Positions 8,561-17,675 of a DNA stretch of 64,000 nt are shown here, one piece after another (the stretch's first letter is position 1; every line of letters begins with the position of its first letter). This DNA comes from Actinomadura sp. DC4. GTDB lineage: Bacteria; Actinomycetota; Actinomycetes; Streptosporangiales; Streptosporangiaceae. The notes beneath the pieces are model-generated. The model saw only the letters and a program-made list of their open reading frames with translations. It did not search any database and had not been told where the DNA came from. The translations under genes were made by a program, and so were the position numbers. The stretch lies in contig NZ_JAUEQY010000007.1 in NCBI RefSeq assembly GCF_030406325.1, positions 62,001 through 126,000 of the forward strand. The letters are read 5' to 3'.

Positions 8561-9556
8561 GTGGAACACATCAGGGTCGAGGGCCCCTTCCTCGACGAGC
8601 TGGGCAAGGGGCAGGTCTTCGACGCGGCGCCGCCGGTGACGCTGACGTACGGCGGCGCGGCGGTGCACCAGTCGATCGTCGGGGACCGCCTCGCGCTCGC
8701 GCTGGACGAGCACCTGTCGCGCGGTGTCCTCGGCCTACCCGGGTTCGCGCACCCGGCGCTGGTCTGGGACGTCGCGATCGGCCAGTCGACGGTCGCGACC
8801 CGGCAGGTCATGGCCAACCTGTTCTACCGCGGGCTCGTGTTCCGGCGCGCCCCGGTCATCGGCGACACGCTGCGCACCGTCACGCGCGTCGAGGGACTGC
8901 GGCGCAACCGCCCGCGACCGGACCGCCCGGCCTCCGGCCTCGCCGCGCTGCGCGTCACGACCGTCGACCAGGAGGACCGGCCCGTCCTGGACTTCTGGCG
9001 GTGCGCGATGCTGCCCGTACGCGACGCGGACCGCGCCGGCGCGCCCGATGACGACATGGCCCTGATCGGCCGGTCCGAGATCGACGAGGCCGCCGCCGAG
9101 CTCGTCGCCGGATGGGACCTGGCGCCGCTGGCGGCCCGGCCCGGCTCACCCCGGCTGGCGGACCTCCCGCCCGGGACGGTCCTGGAGATCGCCGCGGGCG
9201 ACATCGTGTCGAGCGCGCCCGAACTGGCCCGCTCGACGCTCAACATCGCCGCCGTCCACCATGACGCCGGCGCCGCGGGCGGCGAGCGTCTCGTCTACGG
9301 CGGCCACACGATCGGGCTGGCCCTCGCGCAGGCGGCCCGCGCCCTTCCGACGCTGGTCACGGTGGCCGGCTGGCGGTCCTGTGACCACACCGGCCCGGTG
9401 CGCGAGGGCGACACGCTGCGGAGTACGGTCGAGGTCGAGGACCTGGTCAGGCCGTTGCCGAACGGCCTGGGGCTGGTGCGGCTGCGGTCGACGGTGCACG
9501 TGGCGGACGGTCACCGGCAGGTCCTCGACTGGCGCCTCATCGCAATCGTCGCGTGA
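8561..9556 (+). CDS. MaoC-like double-hotdog dehydratase/hydratase
   Basis: 331 residues, starting at GTG with GGAGG 4 nt upstream. Two hotdog-type halves are visible: residues about 10-150 (LTYGGAAVHQSIVGDR, VIGDTLRTVTRVEGLR) and about 200-331 (VYGGHTIGLALAQAARALP, VREGDTLRSTVEVED). This is the size and arrangement of mesaconyl-CoA/beta-methylmalyl-CoA hydratase-like proteins, which add water across an enoyl-CoA. It follows the M17 gene closely. Given the methylaspartate ammonia-lyase and CoA-transferase 8 kb away, hydration of mesaconyl-CoA is an attractive inference but unproven. Generic acyl-dehydratase activity is the alternative. Confidence 0.8.
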   Translation: MEHIRVEGPFLDELGKGQVFDAAPPVTLTYGGAAVHQSIVGDRLALALDEHLSRGVLGLPGFAHPALVWDVAIGQSTVATRQVMANLFYRGLVFRRAPVIGDTLRTVTRVEGLRRNRPRPDRPASGLAALRVTTVDQEDRPVLDFWRCAMLPVRDADRAGAPDDDMALIGRSEIDEAAAELVAGWDLAPLAARPGSPRLADLPPGTVLEIAAGDIVSSAPELARSTLNIAAVHHDAGAAGGERLVYGGHTIGLALAQAARALPTLVTVAGWRSCDHTGPVREGDTLRSTVEVEDLVRPLPNGLGLVRLRSTVHVADGHRQVLDWRLIAIVA

Positions 9557-9706
9557 CGCGAACTGGGCTGAACGCACCATCTCCCGGACGATAATTGGTC
9601 CGCGCGTACAAGCCCCCGTCCGATCGGCATGCGGTCTAATCATGTCTCCAATACCACGCTGACGTGGGCAGTCTCCCCTAAGACCCCTGCACAGGAAGAC
9701 GCCGCC

Positions 9707-11308
9707 ATGAAGATCAAACGCGCTGATCGCGCCATCACCGCATCCGCTACGGCCGCCGTCGTCCTCACCGCCGCGGCGTGTTCGGGTGGCGGCGGCGTCG
9801 CGGGTTCGTCCGGTCAGGACCTCGTGAGCGGCGGTTCGCTCACGGTCGGGCTCAACTCCGACCCGGGCAACCTCGACCCGCAGCGTTCGGTCAACGGCCC
9901 CAACCTCCTCATCGGGGTCTTCGCCTACGACACCCCCGTGACACTGCTCGACTCCGGGCAGCCGGCTCCGCAGGTGGTGACCGCCTGGAAGCCGGGCAAG
10001 CACTCCTACAGCCTGACCGTACGGAAGGGGGTCACCTGTTCCGACGGCACCCCGATGGACGCCAAGACGGTCGCGGACAACATCTCCTACGTCGGCGCGG
10101 CCAAGAACGGGTCCCCGATGACCGGCGTCGCCGTGCCGGCCGGCACCACCGCCAAGGCGGACCCGGCCACCGGCGTCGTCGACGTCTCGCTCACCACGGA
10201 CGCGCCGTTCTTCATGCAGAACCTCGCCGAGCTGCCGCTGATCTGCGAGAAGGGCCTCGCGGACCGGAAGTCGCTGGCCAAGGCCAGCGCCGGGTCGGGG
10301 CCGTACGTGCTCTCGGAGGCCGTGCCCGGCGACCACTTCACGTACGTGCTGCGCAAGGGCTACACCTGGGGGCCGAACGGGGCGAGCACGAGCGCCACGG
10401 GCGTTCCGGCGAAGCTGACCTTCAAGGTGGTCACGAGCCCGACGACGACCGCGAACCTCCTGCTGAGCGGCCAGATCAACGTCGCACAGGTGTCCGGCGC
10501 GAACACCACGCGGCTGAGGGGCGCGCGCGTGTTCTCGGCGGGGTCGATGTTCATGGGGCAGGAGCTGGCCTTCAACGAGGCCGGCGGCGAGGCCGCCTCC
10601 GACGTCGCGGTACGCCGGGCGCTGATCTCCGCGCTCAACATGCCCGACCTCGCCAAGATCGACACCGGCGGCAACGGGAAGGCCGCGAACGGCCTGGTCG
10701 CCGACCCCAAGATCTGCTCCGGCGACACCATGGCCGGCAACGTCCCGGCCTTCGCCCCCGACCAGGCCAAGGCCGCGCTGGACCAGGCGGGCTGGGCGGC
10801 CGGCCCGGACGGGATCCGGCACAAGGGCGGCCGTGCGCTCTCGCTGTCGCTGATCTTCGCCAACGACGAGCCCACCACCGCGGCGACCGCCGAGTACATC
10901 TCCGCGCAGTGGAAGAAGCTCGGCGCCGACGTCAAGCTCAACGAGCAGTCGTTCGACCAGACCTCCGCGGTGGTGTTCGGCAAGGGCTCCTGGGGCGCGA
11001 CGCTGATCGGCCTCGGCGTCAGCAACCCCGCGACCCTGGTGCCGTTCTTCTCCGGACCGGCGCCGACCGGCGGGAACAACTTCGGGCACGTCGACAACTC
11101 CGGCTACGACGACCTGGTCGCCAAGGCCTCCGCCCAGGACGGCACCGCCGGCTGCGCCAACTGGAACGCCGCCGAGTCGGCACTGTTCAAGAACTCCGAC
11201 ATCACCCCCATCTCCAACAAACCACTCCTCTACTGGGGCAAGGGCGCCAAGTTCCAGGTCCTCGCCCACGTCCTGATCCCCACCTCGCTCCGCGCCACCC
11301 GAGGGTGA
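9707..11308 (+). CDS. Peptide ABC transporter substrate-binding lipoprotein (SBP family 5)
   Basis: 533 residues from the ATG at 9707 (AGGAAG about 9 nt upstream). The N-terminus is a lipoprotein signal: KIKRADR, a hydrophobic stretch, then TAAAC, giving lipidated Cys at about residue 25. The body shows the DppA/OppA features GGSLTVGLNSDPGNLDPQ, WKPGKHSYSLTVRKGVTCSDGTPMDAKTVADN and a C-terminal TPISNKPLLYWG. It captures di- or oligopeptides outside the membrane and hands them to the permeases encoded directly downstream. It heads the transporter operon, with 6 nt to the permease. Confidence 0.92.
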   Translation: MKIKRADRAITASATAAVVLTAAACSGGGGVAGSSGQDLVSGGSLTVGLNSDPGNLDPQRSVNGPNLLIGVFAYDTPVTLLDSGQPAPQVVTAWKPGKHSYSLTVRKGVTCSDGTPMDAKTVADNISYVGAAKNGSPMTGVAVPAGTTAKADPATGVVDVSLTTDAPFFMQNLAELPLICEKGLADRKSLAKASAGSGPYVLSEAVPGDHFTYVLRKGYTWGPNGASTSATGVPAKLTFKVVTSPTTTANLLLSGQINVAQVSGANTTRLRGARVFSAGSMFMGQELAFNEAGGEAASDVAVRRALISALNMPDLAKIDTGGNGKAANGLVADPKICSGDTMAGNVPAFAPDQAKAALDQAGWAAGPDGIRHKGGRALSLSLIFANDEPTTAATAEYISAQWKKLGADVKLNEQSFDQTSAVVFGKGSWGATLIGLGVSNPATLVPFFSGPAPTGGNNFGHVDNSGYDDLVAKASAQDGTAGCANWNAAESALFKNSDITPISNKPLLYWGKGAKFQVLAHVLIPTSLRATRG

Positions 11309-11314
11309 ACCCCA

Positions 11315-12328
11315 GTGACGTCTCTTCAGGTCGCCGAGCCACCGGACGAAGTGACGCCGCCGCGTGCCCGCCTCGCGGGGTCACGGCCCTGGATCGCCTT
11401 TCTCGCCCGTCGCCTCGTCCGCTTCCTCGTGTCGATGTTCCTGCTCGTGACCGCGTCGTTCGCGATGGTGCACGCCCTGCCGGGCGATCCCGTACGCGAC
11501 GCGCTCGGTGTGAAGGCCGCCCCGGAGGTCGTCGCGTCGACGCGGCAGCGGCTGGGGCTGGACCACTCGCTGTGGCAGCAGTACGTGGACTACCTGCACG
11601 GCCTGTTCACCTTTGACCTCGGCACGTCGCTGAGCAGCGGCACGCCGGTGCGCGAGATCATGACCCAGCTCGTGCCGCCGACGCTCGCGCTCGGCGGCAC
11701 GGCCTTCCTGGCGACGATCTGCGTGTCGATCCCGGTGGGCATGGCGGTGGGCGTCGCGTCACGGGACGGCAGGCGCCGGGGGCTGCACCTGTCGTTCGCC
11801 GGGGTGACCGGGCTGCTGCTGTCGATCCCCGACTACGTGCTCAGCGTCGGCCTCGTCTTCGTGCTGGCCGTGACGCTGCGGGCGTTCCCGGTGGCCGGGC
11901 AGGGCGGCCCGGCCTCCTACGTCCTGCCGGTGACCGCGCTGGCGGCCGGGCCGGTCGCCTACCTGGCCCGGATCGTACGGGCCGAGACCCAGCGCGTCCT
12001 CGCCGAGGAGTACATGCGCACCGCGCGGTCCAAGCGGCTGCCCGCGCGCCTGCTGTACGTCCGTCACGCCTTCCCGAACATCCTCACCGCGACGCTGACC
12101 GTCAGCGGGCTCGTGCTGAGCTCGCTGATCGCGGGGACCGTGCTCGTGGAGAGCGTGTTCGCCTGGCCCGGCATCGGCCACGAGCTGGTGCAGTCGGTCC
12201 TGGCGACCGACTTTCCCGTCGTCCAGGCGGTCGCGCTGTTCTTCGGGTCGGCGGTTCTGCTGATCAACCTCGCCGTCGACGTCGTCATCGCCATCGTCGA
12301 CCCGCGCTCGACCATACGGGAGAGCTGA
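11315..12328 (+). CDS. Peptide ABC transporter permease, DppB-like
   Basis: 337 residues starting at GTG. Six membrane segments are apparent. The first is RRLVRFLVSMFLLVTASFAMVHALPGDP, the typical DppB N-terminus, which contains the PGDP signature. The cytoplasmic EAA-type loop reads EEYMRTARSKRLPARLLYVRHAFPN near residue 240. Its stop overlaps the next ATG (TGATG). It pairs with the permease half of the following fusion protein to form the transmembrane channel for peptides. Confidence 0.93.
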   Translation: MTSLQVAEPPDEVTPPRARLAGSRPWIAFLARRLVRFLVSMFLLVTASFAMVHALPGDPVRDALGVKAAPEVVASTRQRLGLDHSLWQQYVDYLHGLFTFDLGTSLSSGTPVREIMTQLVPPTLALGGTAFLATICVSIPVGMAVGVASRDGRRRGLHLSFAGVTGLLLSIPDYVLSVGLVFVLAVTLRAFPVAGQGGPASYVLPVTALAAGPVAYLARIVRAETQRVLAEEYMRTARSKRLPARLLYVRHAFPNILTATLTVSGLVLSSLIAGTVLVESVFAWPGIGHELVQSVLATDFPVVQAVALFFGSAVLLINLAVDVVIAIVDPRSTIRES

Positions 12329-14214
12329 TGCGCCTCCGGACCCCCCACATCCGCCGCCCGCGCGGCCCGCTCGCGGTGATCACCACGGTGCTGCTCGCCG
12401 TGCTGCTCCTCGTCGCGGTGGCCGGGCCCTCGCTGTTCGGCCACCGGGCGGGCTCGATCGACGTGAACGCCATCCAGCGCGGCATGTCGGGCCGGCACCT
12501 GTTCGGCACCGACGCGCTCGGCCGCGACATCCTGGCCCGTACGGTCGTCGCCACCCGCAAGTCGCTGTGGCTCGCGCTGCTGGCGACGCTGCTCGGCACG
12601 CTGTGCGGAGTGGTCGCCGGGTCGCTGCCGGTCGTGGTCGGCCGCCGGCTCGGGCGGCTGATCGTCGCGGCGTTCAACCTGCTCGTGGCCTTTCCCGGGC
12701 TGCTGCTCGCGCTGTTCCTCGCGCTGGTGTTCGGCGTGGGCGCGCGCGGGGCGGTCCTGTCGCTGGCGGTGGGGATGGCCCCGTCGTTCGCCCGGCTCAC
12801 CCACACGACGGCGAGCAGTGTCGCCAGGGCCGACTACGTGTCGGCGGCGCGGTTGCTGAACGTGCCCCGGCACCGGCTGCTGACGCGGCACGTGCTGCCC
12901 AACATCGCCGAGCCGCTGCTGGTGAACGCGACCAGTCAGGTCGGCGCCTCGCTGCTCAGCCTCTCGGCCCTGTCCTACCTCGGCTTCGGCGTGCAGCCGC
13001 CGGCCTATGACTGGGGCCGGATGCTGTCCGACGGCCTGCCCAGCATCTACACGAACCCGAGTGCCGCGCTGGCGCCGTGCGTCGCGATCGTGCTCGCCGG
13101 CGTCACCTTCGTTCTCGCCGGTGAGCTGCTGACCCAGCTCGTCGCCGGGGCCGGCCACGCGCCGGTCCGCCGGGTCGAGGCGGCGACCGGGGCCGCCTCG
13201 GGCGAGGCCCCGGACACCGGCGAGCACGTGCTGCGCGTCGAGGACCTGACGGTCACCTTCCCCGGCACCGACGGGCCGGTCACCCCGGTGGACGGCGTCT
13301 CGCTCAGCGTACGGTCCGGGGAGATCGTCGGCCTCGTCGGCGAGTCCGGCTCGGGCAAGTCCCTGACGGCGCTGGCGATCGGCTCGCTCGTCTCCCACCC
13401 GGGCGTGGCCCGCGCCGGGACGCACACGCTCTCGGGCAACGACCTGGCCGGCATGCGGCCGGCGGCGCGGGAGCGGTTCCTCGGCAACGCGCTCGCGATG
13501 GTGTTCCAGGACCCGATGTCGGCGCTGAACCCGGCCATCCGGGTCGGGCGGCAGCTCGCCGAGGTGTCAGAGGTCCACCAGGGGCTGAGCCGGACGGCGG
13601 CGATGGGCCGCGCGGTGGACCGCCTGCGGTCCGTGCGCATCCCCGAGCCGGAGCGGCGCGCTCGCCAGTACCCGATGGAGTTCTCCGGCGGCATGCGGCA
13701 GCGCGCCGCGATCGGCATCGGGCTGATGACCGAGCCGGTCCTGATCGTCGCGGACGAGCCGACCACGGCCCTGGACGTGACCGTGCAGCGCGACGTCCTC
13801 ACCCTCCTGCGCCAGGTCCGCGACGAGCGCGACGCCGCCGTGCTGCTGATCAGCCACGACATCGCCGTCATCGCGGAGATCGCCTCACGCGTGCTGGTCA
13901 TGTACGGCGGCCGCGTCGTGGAGGACCTGCCGGTGGGCGCGCTGGCCGACGACGCCGCACACCCGTACACGCGCGCGCTCGTCGCGAGCGTCCCCGACAT
14001 GACCACGGACCGGGAGCGGCCGCTCGCGACCATCCCCGGCCGGCCGCCGGACCCGGCCGCGCGGCCGGCGGGCTGCGCGTTCGCCCCGCGGTGCGCGTAC
14101 GCCGACGAGACGTGCCGTACGACGGTGCCGCCCCTCGCCGGGACCGGCGACGGCAGGAAGGTCGCCTGCTGGCACCCCGTCCAGCGGGCCGAGCCCACCA
14201 CGGAAGGCCACTGA
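12328..14214 (+). CDS. Fused peptide ABC transporter permease-ATPase (DppC-DppD)
   Basis: 628 residues combining two usually separate subunits. Residues 1-275 are a DppC-type permease (HLFGTDALGRDILART, then an EAA loop ADYVSAARLLNVPRHRLLTRHVLPN). After a linker, residues about 300-628 are an ATPase with Walker A GESGSGKS near 340, a signature FSGGMRQRAAIG, Walker B VLIVADEPTTALD, and a C-terminal Cys-rich peptide-transporter domain (CAFAPRCAYADETC). The ATG overlaps the upstream stop and the stop overlaps the next ATG. No frameshift or stop separates the halves, so this is a true fusion. Confidence 0.92.
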   Translation: MRLRTPHIRRPRGPLAVITTVLLAVLLLVAVAGPSLFGHRAGSIDVNAIQRGMSGRHLFGTDALGRDILARTVVATRKSLWLALLATLLGTLCGVVAGSLPVVVGRRLGRLIVAAFNLLVAFPGLLLALFLALVFGVGARGAVLSLAVGMAPSFARLTHTTASSVARADYVSAARLLNVPRHRLLTRHVLPNIAEPLLVNATSQVGASLLSLSALSYLGFGVQPPAYDWGRMLSDGLPSIYTNPSAALAPCVAIVLAGVTFVLAGELLTQLVAGAGHAPVRRVEAATGAASGEAPDTGEHVLRVEDLTVTFPGTDGPVTPVDGVSLSVRSGEIVGLVGESGSGKSLTALAIGSLVSHPGVARAGTHTLSGNDLAGMRPAARERFLGNALAMVFQDPMSALNPAIRVGRQLAEVSEVHQGLSRTAAMGRAVDRLRSVRIPEPERRARQYPMEFSGGMRQRAAIGIGLMTEPVLIVADEPTTALDVTVQRDVLTLLRQVRDERDAAVLLISHDIAVIAEIASRVLVMYGGRVVEDLPVGALADDAAHPYTRALVASVPDMTTDRERPLATIPGRPPDPAARPAGCAFAPRCAYADETCRTTVPPLAGTGDGRKVACWHPVQRAEPTTEGH

Positions 14215-14987
14215 TGAGCGTCCTGGAGGCCCGCGACCTCGTCGTGCGGTTCGGCACCGGCGGCCACGCCGTCACGGCGGTCGACCACGTGAGCCTCGCG
14301 GTGGCCAAGTCGTCGGTGGTCGGGCTCGTCGGCGAGTCCGGCTCGGGCAAGTCCACCCTCGCCCGCGCGCTGGTCGGGCTGGCGCCGGTCAGCTCCGGTG
14401 AGGTCCGGTGGGACGGCGAACCGGTGCTCACCACCGGGCCGCGCGGGCGCCGTACGGCGCGCGACCGGCGGCGCCGGGTGCAGTTCGTGTTCCAGGACCC
14501 GTACGCCTCGCTGAACCCGCGCATGAGCGTCGGCTCCTCGATCGCCGAGGGCCTGTCCGGCGGCGGCCGCTCGGCCCGAGCCGCCGAGGTGCGGCGGTTG
14601 CTCGAACTCGTCCGCCTCGACCCGGACAGCGCGCGGCTGCGGCCCCGGCAGCTCTCGGGCGGGCAGCGGCAGCGCGTCGCGATCGCCCGCGCGCTGGCCG
14701 CCCGGCCCGAGATCCTCATCGCCGACGAGATCACCTCGGCGCTCGACGTCTCGGTGCAGGGCGCGGTGCTGAACCTCCTGCGAGAGATCCAGCGGGAGAC
14801 CGGCGTGGGCGTGCTGTTCATCTCCCACAACCTCGCGGTGGTCCGCTACCTCGCCGACACGATCGCGGTCATGCACGACGGGCGGCTGGTCGAGTCGGCG
14901 CCGGCCGAGGAGCTGATCGAGCACCCGAGCGACCCGTACACGCGGCGGCTGCTGGCGGCGGTCCCCTCGATCCGCCCGGAGGCGTGA
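14214..14987 (+). CDS. Peptide ABC transporter ATP-binding protein, DppF-like
   Basis: 257 residues from the ATG that overlaps the fusion gene stop (TGATG); a longer frame upstream is rejected. Walker A GESGSGKS is near residue 40, the signature is LSGGQRQRVAIAR, Walker B is ILIADEITSALD, and a switch His follows in ISHNLAVVR. It would form the second nucleotide-binding domain with the ATPase half of the upstream fusion. Its last codons (VPSIRPEA) are contained in the tandem duplication that follows. It is short for DppF: the C-terminal Cys-rich domain seen in the upstream ATPase is missing. Confidence 0.92.
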   Translation: MSVLEARDLVVRFGTGGHAVTAVDHVSLAVAKSSVVGLVGESGSGKSTLARALVGLAPVSSGEVRWDGEPVLTTGPRGRRTARDRRRRVQFVFQDPYASLNPRMSVGSSIAEGLSGGGRSARAAEVRRLLELVRLDPDSARLRPRQLSGGQRQRVAIARALAARPEILIADEITSALDVSVQGAVLNLLREIQRETGVGVLFISHNLAVVRYLADTIAVMHDGRLVESAPAEELIEHPSDPYTRRLLAAVPSIRPEA

Positions 14988-15368
14988 GGGCTCAGGCGGG
15001 CCCGGGGACGCGCTCGTGCCGGCCGAGGCGGCCTGGATCGCCTCGCCGATCCCGAGCAGCCGCCAGTCGCTCGGCGGCGCGCCGACGATCTGGGCGCCGA
15101 CCGGAAGTCCGTCGCGGGCCGGTGTGACCGGCAGCCCGAGTACCGGAGCGCGGGTCAGCGCGCCGTGGTCCCCCCGATCCGCCCGGAAGCGTGAGATCTC
15201 AGGCCGGCGCGGGAACGCGCTCGTGCCAGCCGGACACGGACTGGATCGCCTCACCGATCCCGAGCAGCCGCCAGTCGCTCGCCGGCGCGCCGACGATCTG
15301 GGCGCCGACCGGCAGCCCGTCGCGGGCCGGTGTGACCGGCAACCCGAGCACCGGGGCGCGGGTCAGCG
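14961..15368. repeat. Imperfect tandem duplication of the dppF/amidase gene ends
   Basis: Copy 1 (14961-15160) and copy 2 (15168-15368) match at about nine bases in ten, with a shift of 207-208 nt and one 1-nt indel near 15020. Each copy contains the last codons of the DppF gene followed by the C-terminal coding end of the convergent amidase. Copy 1 holds the functional dppF end and a dead amidase tail. Copy 2 holds a dead dppF tail (15168-15194) and the functional amidase end. Confidence 0.85.
14992..15160 (-). pseudogene. Amidase C-terminal fragment (duplicated remnant)
   Basis: Translated on the minus strand this reads LTRAPVLGLPVTPARDGLPV, GAQIVGAP and SDWRLLGIGEAIQ, the same as the end of the intact amidase 200 nt away. 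It then diverges (AASAGTSASPG in place of SVSGWHERVPAPA) after a 1-nt indel. There is no start and no catalytic region. It is a remnant created by the tandem duplication and is not a gene. Confidence 0.8.
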
Positions 15369-16476
15369 ACCAGGCGCCGGTGCAGCGGTTGATCCGCCGG
15401 CTGAGGGTGACGAGGTCGCCGGCCGCGATCGGTGGTGCGGTGAACGGCGTCGCGGGCGTGACGACGACCATGACCCGCTCGAACGCTTCTCGTACGGTTC
15501 GCCGCCACTGCTCGGCGACACCTGCGGCGAGCTGTTCGCGCTCGCGGGTGACCGCCCGCCCGAGGCGCATGCGGTCGCGGATGCCGGGGCTGAGCCGCGG
15601 GTCGTCCCAATGGTCGCGCAGCGCACGGGCGGCCTCGGCGTTCTGCAGCTCCGCCATGGCGTCGACCGCGCCCGCGTCGAGCGGCAGGGACACCGACCGC
15701 AGGCACGCGCCGTGGTCGCGCAGGAGCGTGAGGAGGTCCTCGAAACCGCGGGCGACGTCCGGTTCGAGGTCGTCGAGGAAGTACGCGTCCGGGACGCCCA
15801 CCGCCAGCCCGGCGAGCGGCTGCTCCGACGACGAGATGGGCAGGGCGGCGAGCGCGGCGAACAGCGGGCGCAGGTCGCGTACGCTGCGCGCCATCGGGCC
15901 GACGACGTCGAGGCTCGGGCTGAGCGGGGTCACGCCCGCGACCGGCACCGCGCCGTGCGTGGGCCGCAGCGTGCTGACCCCGCAGAACGAGGCGGGGTTG
16001 CGCAGGGAACCGCCGGTGTCGGTACCCAGCGCCGCGTGGGCCAGCCCGGCCGCGACCGCGACCGCCGAACCGCCGCTCGATCCGCCCGGGATCCGTGTCA
16101 GGTCCCAGGGGTTGCGGCACGGGCCCCAGGTCGGGTTCTGCGTCGTCGCGCCGAAGCTCAGCTCCTCCAGGTTGGCCTTGGCGATGACGACCGCGCCGGC
16201 CGCGCGCAGGCGGCGTACGGGCTCACTGTCCCGCTCGGCCGGCGGCCGGTACGGCGGGCCGAGCCCGTCGGAGCGGACCGTGCCCGCGACGTCCATGTTG
16301 TCCTTGACCGCGATCGTCCAGCCCGCGAGCGGCCCCGGGCGCGCCGCGCGGTCGATCCGCCCGGCCTCCTCGGTGGCCTCCTGGCGTACGAGGACGCACG
16401 CGCGCAGCCGGCCGTCCAGACGCTCGATCGCCGCCAGGCTCCGCGCCACGCGAACGCGCGCCGACGCGCCGGTCAC
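15199..16476 (-). CDS. Amidase signature-family enzyme
   Basis: 425 residues from the GTG at 16476, which overlaps the CoA-transferase stop (GTGA). The Ser-cisSer-Lys triad of the amidase signature family is intact: Lys58 in IAVKDNMDVAG, Ser133 in the GGSSGGS loop and Ser157 in GTDTGGSLRNPA. It hydrolyses a carboxamide or amide bond; the substrate cannot be read from the sequence. It is the last gene of the S9 peptidase / methylaspartate ammonia-lyase / CoA-transferase / amidase operon, which suggests a nitrogen-releasing step on the same substrate. It does not look like GatA, because gatB and gatC are absent. Confidence 0.9.
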   Translation of the reverse strand: MTGASARVRVARSLAAIERLDGRLRACVLVRQEATEEAGRIDRAARPGPLAGWTIAVKDNMDVAGTVRSDGLGPPYRPPAERDSEPVRRLRAAGAVVIAKANLEELSFGATTQNPTWGPCRNPWDLTRIPGGSSGGSAVAVAAGLAHAALGTDTGGSLRNPASFCGVSTLRPTHGAVPVAGVTPLSPSLDVVGPMARSVRDLRPLFAALAALPISSSEQPLAGLAVGVPDAYFLDDLEPDVARGFEDLLTLLRDHGACLRSVSLPLDAGAVDAMAELQNAEAARALRDHWDDPRLSPGIRDRMRLGRAVTREREQLAAGVAEQWRRTVREAFERVMVVVTPATPFTAPPIAAGDLVTLSRRINRCTGAWSLTRAPVLGLPVTPARDGLPVGAQIVGAPASDWRLLGIGEAIQSVSGWHERVPAPA

Positions 16477-17675
16477 GGGCTCGCCCCGAAAGCGCCGTCT
16501 CCGGACAGCGCGGCGATCGCCGCGTCGTCCATGCCGAGCAGGCCGCGTAGCAGGTCGTCGCGGTCCTCCCCCAGCTCCGGTGCGCGGCGCGGCTCCGGCG
16601 CGGGCCACCAGCCGCGGCCGGCCGTGCGCACGTGGCGTACGGTCCCCCACCGCGGGTGCGGGGTCTCGACCACCAGCTCGCGGTGGTGCGCCTGCGGGTC
16701 GTCGAGCGCCTCGGCGAGTGAGTTGACCGGCCCGCAGGGCACCCCGGCCGCGGTGAGCCGCGCGATCCACTCGTCGGTCGTCCGTACGCGAAGCGCCTCG
16801 TCGAGGATGGCGATCAGCTCGTCGGCGTTGCGCTGCCGCGCCTCCAGGGTGGCGAAGCGCGGGTCCTCGGCGAGGCCGGCGCGGCCGATCGCCGCGGCGA
16901 GGCGGCCGAAGAACTTCGGTTTCGCGCAGGCCAGCATCAGCCAGCCGTCGGCGCTCGGGAACGCCCCGAACGGGACGATGGACGGATGGGCCGACCGCGC
17001 CCGCCGCGTGGTCTCGTGCTTCTTGGTGAGGTACCAGGTCGCCGGGTAGGACAGCATCGCGACGGCCGTCTCGAACAGGCTCAGGTCGCAGTCGCCACCG
17101 ACGCCCTCGCGGCGCGCGACGTGGATCCCGGCGACCAGCGACAGCGCCGCCGCCAGCCCTCCGCAGTAGTCCACGAGCGACAGGCCGCTCTTGGTCGGCG
17201 CCCCCTCCGGCTCGCCGGTGAGGTCCATCCAGCCGGCCAGCCCCTGGACGACGTAGTCGTAGGCGGGCTCGTCGCGGCGCGGGCCGGTCATCCCGAAACC
17301 GGACAGGGAGCAGACCACGACGCGCTCGTTGTACGGGGCGAGGTCGGCGTACCGCAGACCGAGCTTCTCGGGCACGTCGCCGCGCAGGTTGTGCAGGACG
17401 CCGTCGCTCTCGGCCACGAGCCGGTGGAGCACCGACCGGGCGGAGGGCACCGACAGGTCCAGGGCGATGCTCCGTTTGTTCCGGTTGAAGCTCTGGTAGA
17501 AGAGGCTGTCGTCCCCGTCCTGGAACGGCGGCACGTGGCGGCCGATGTCGCCGCCGGTCCGCGCGTCCTCGACCTTGATGACGTCCGCGCCCATCTCGGC
17601 GAGGTGGAGGCTGCCGAACGGGCCGGCGCCGTACTGCTCCACCGCCACGACCCGGATGTCACTAAGGCCCGTCAT
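16473..17675 (-). CDS. CaiB/BaiF (class III) CoA-transferase
   Basis: 400 residues, the normal length for the family. Visible features are VVAVEQYGAGPFGSLHLAEMGADVIKVE at the start, RNKRSIALDL, and SLVDYCGG with Asp169 at the position of the acyl-accepting aspartate of formyl-CoA transferase. The family moves CoA between carboxylic acids. The gene overlaps methylaspartate ammonia-lyase on one side and the amidase on the other by 4 nt each. Activation of mesaconate, the ammonia-lyase product, is therefore the natural inference; succinyl-CoA:mesaconate CoA-transferases belong to this class. Confidence 0.9.
   Translation of the reverse strand: MTGLSDIRVVAVEQYGAGPFGSLHLAEMGADVIKVEDARTGGDIGRHVPPFQDGDDSLFYQSFNRNKRSIALDLSVPSARSVLHRLVAESDGVLHNLRGDVPEKLGLRYADLAPYNERVVVCSLSGFGMTGPRRDEPAYDYVVQGLAGWMDLTGEPEGAPTKSGLSLVDYCGGLAAALSLVAGIHVARREGVGGDCDLSLFETAVAMLSYPATWYLTKKHETTRRARSAHPSIVPFGAFPSADGWLMLACAKPKFFGRLAAAIGRAGLAEDPRFATLEARQRNADELIAILDEALRVRTTDEWIARLTAAGVPCGPVNSLAEALDDPQAHHRELVVETPHPRWGTVRHVRTAGRGWWPAPEPRRAPELGEDRDDLLRGLLGMDDAAIAALSGDGAFGASP

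Noticed and set aside
15199-16476. GatA subunit of the tRNA amidotransferase
   Set aside because: No gatB or gatC alongside, and the gene is embedded in a catabolic operon.
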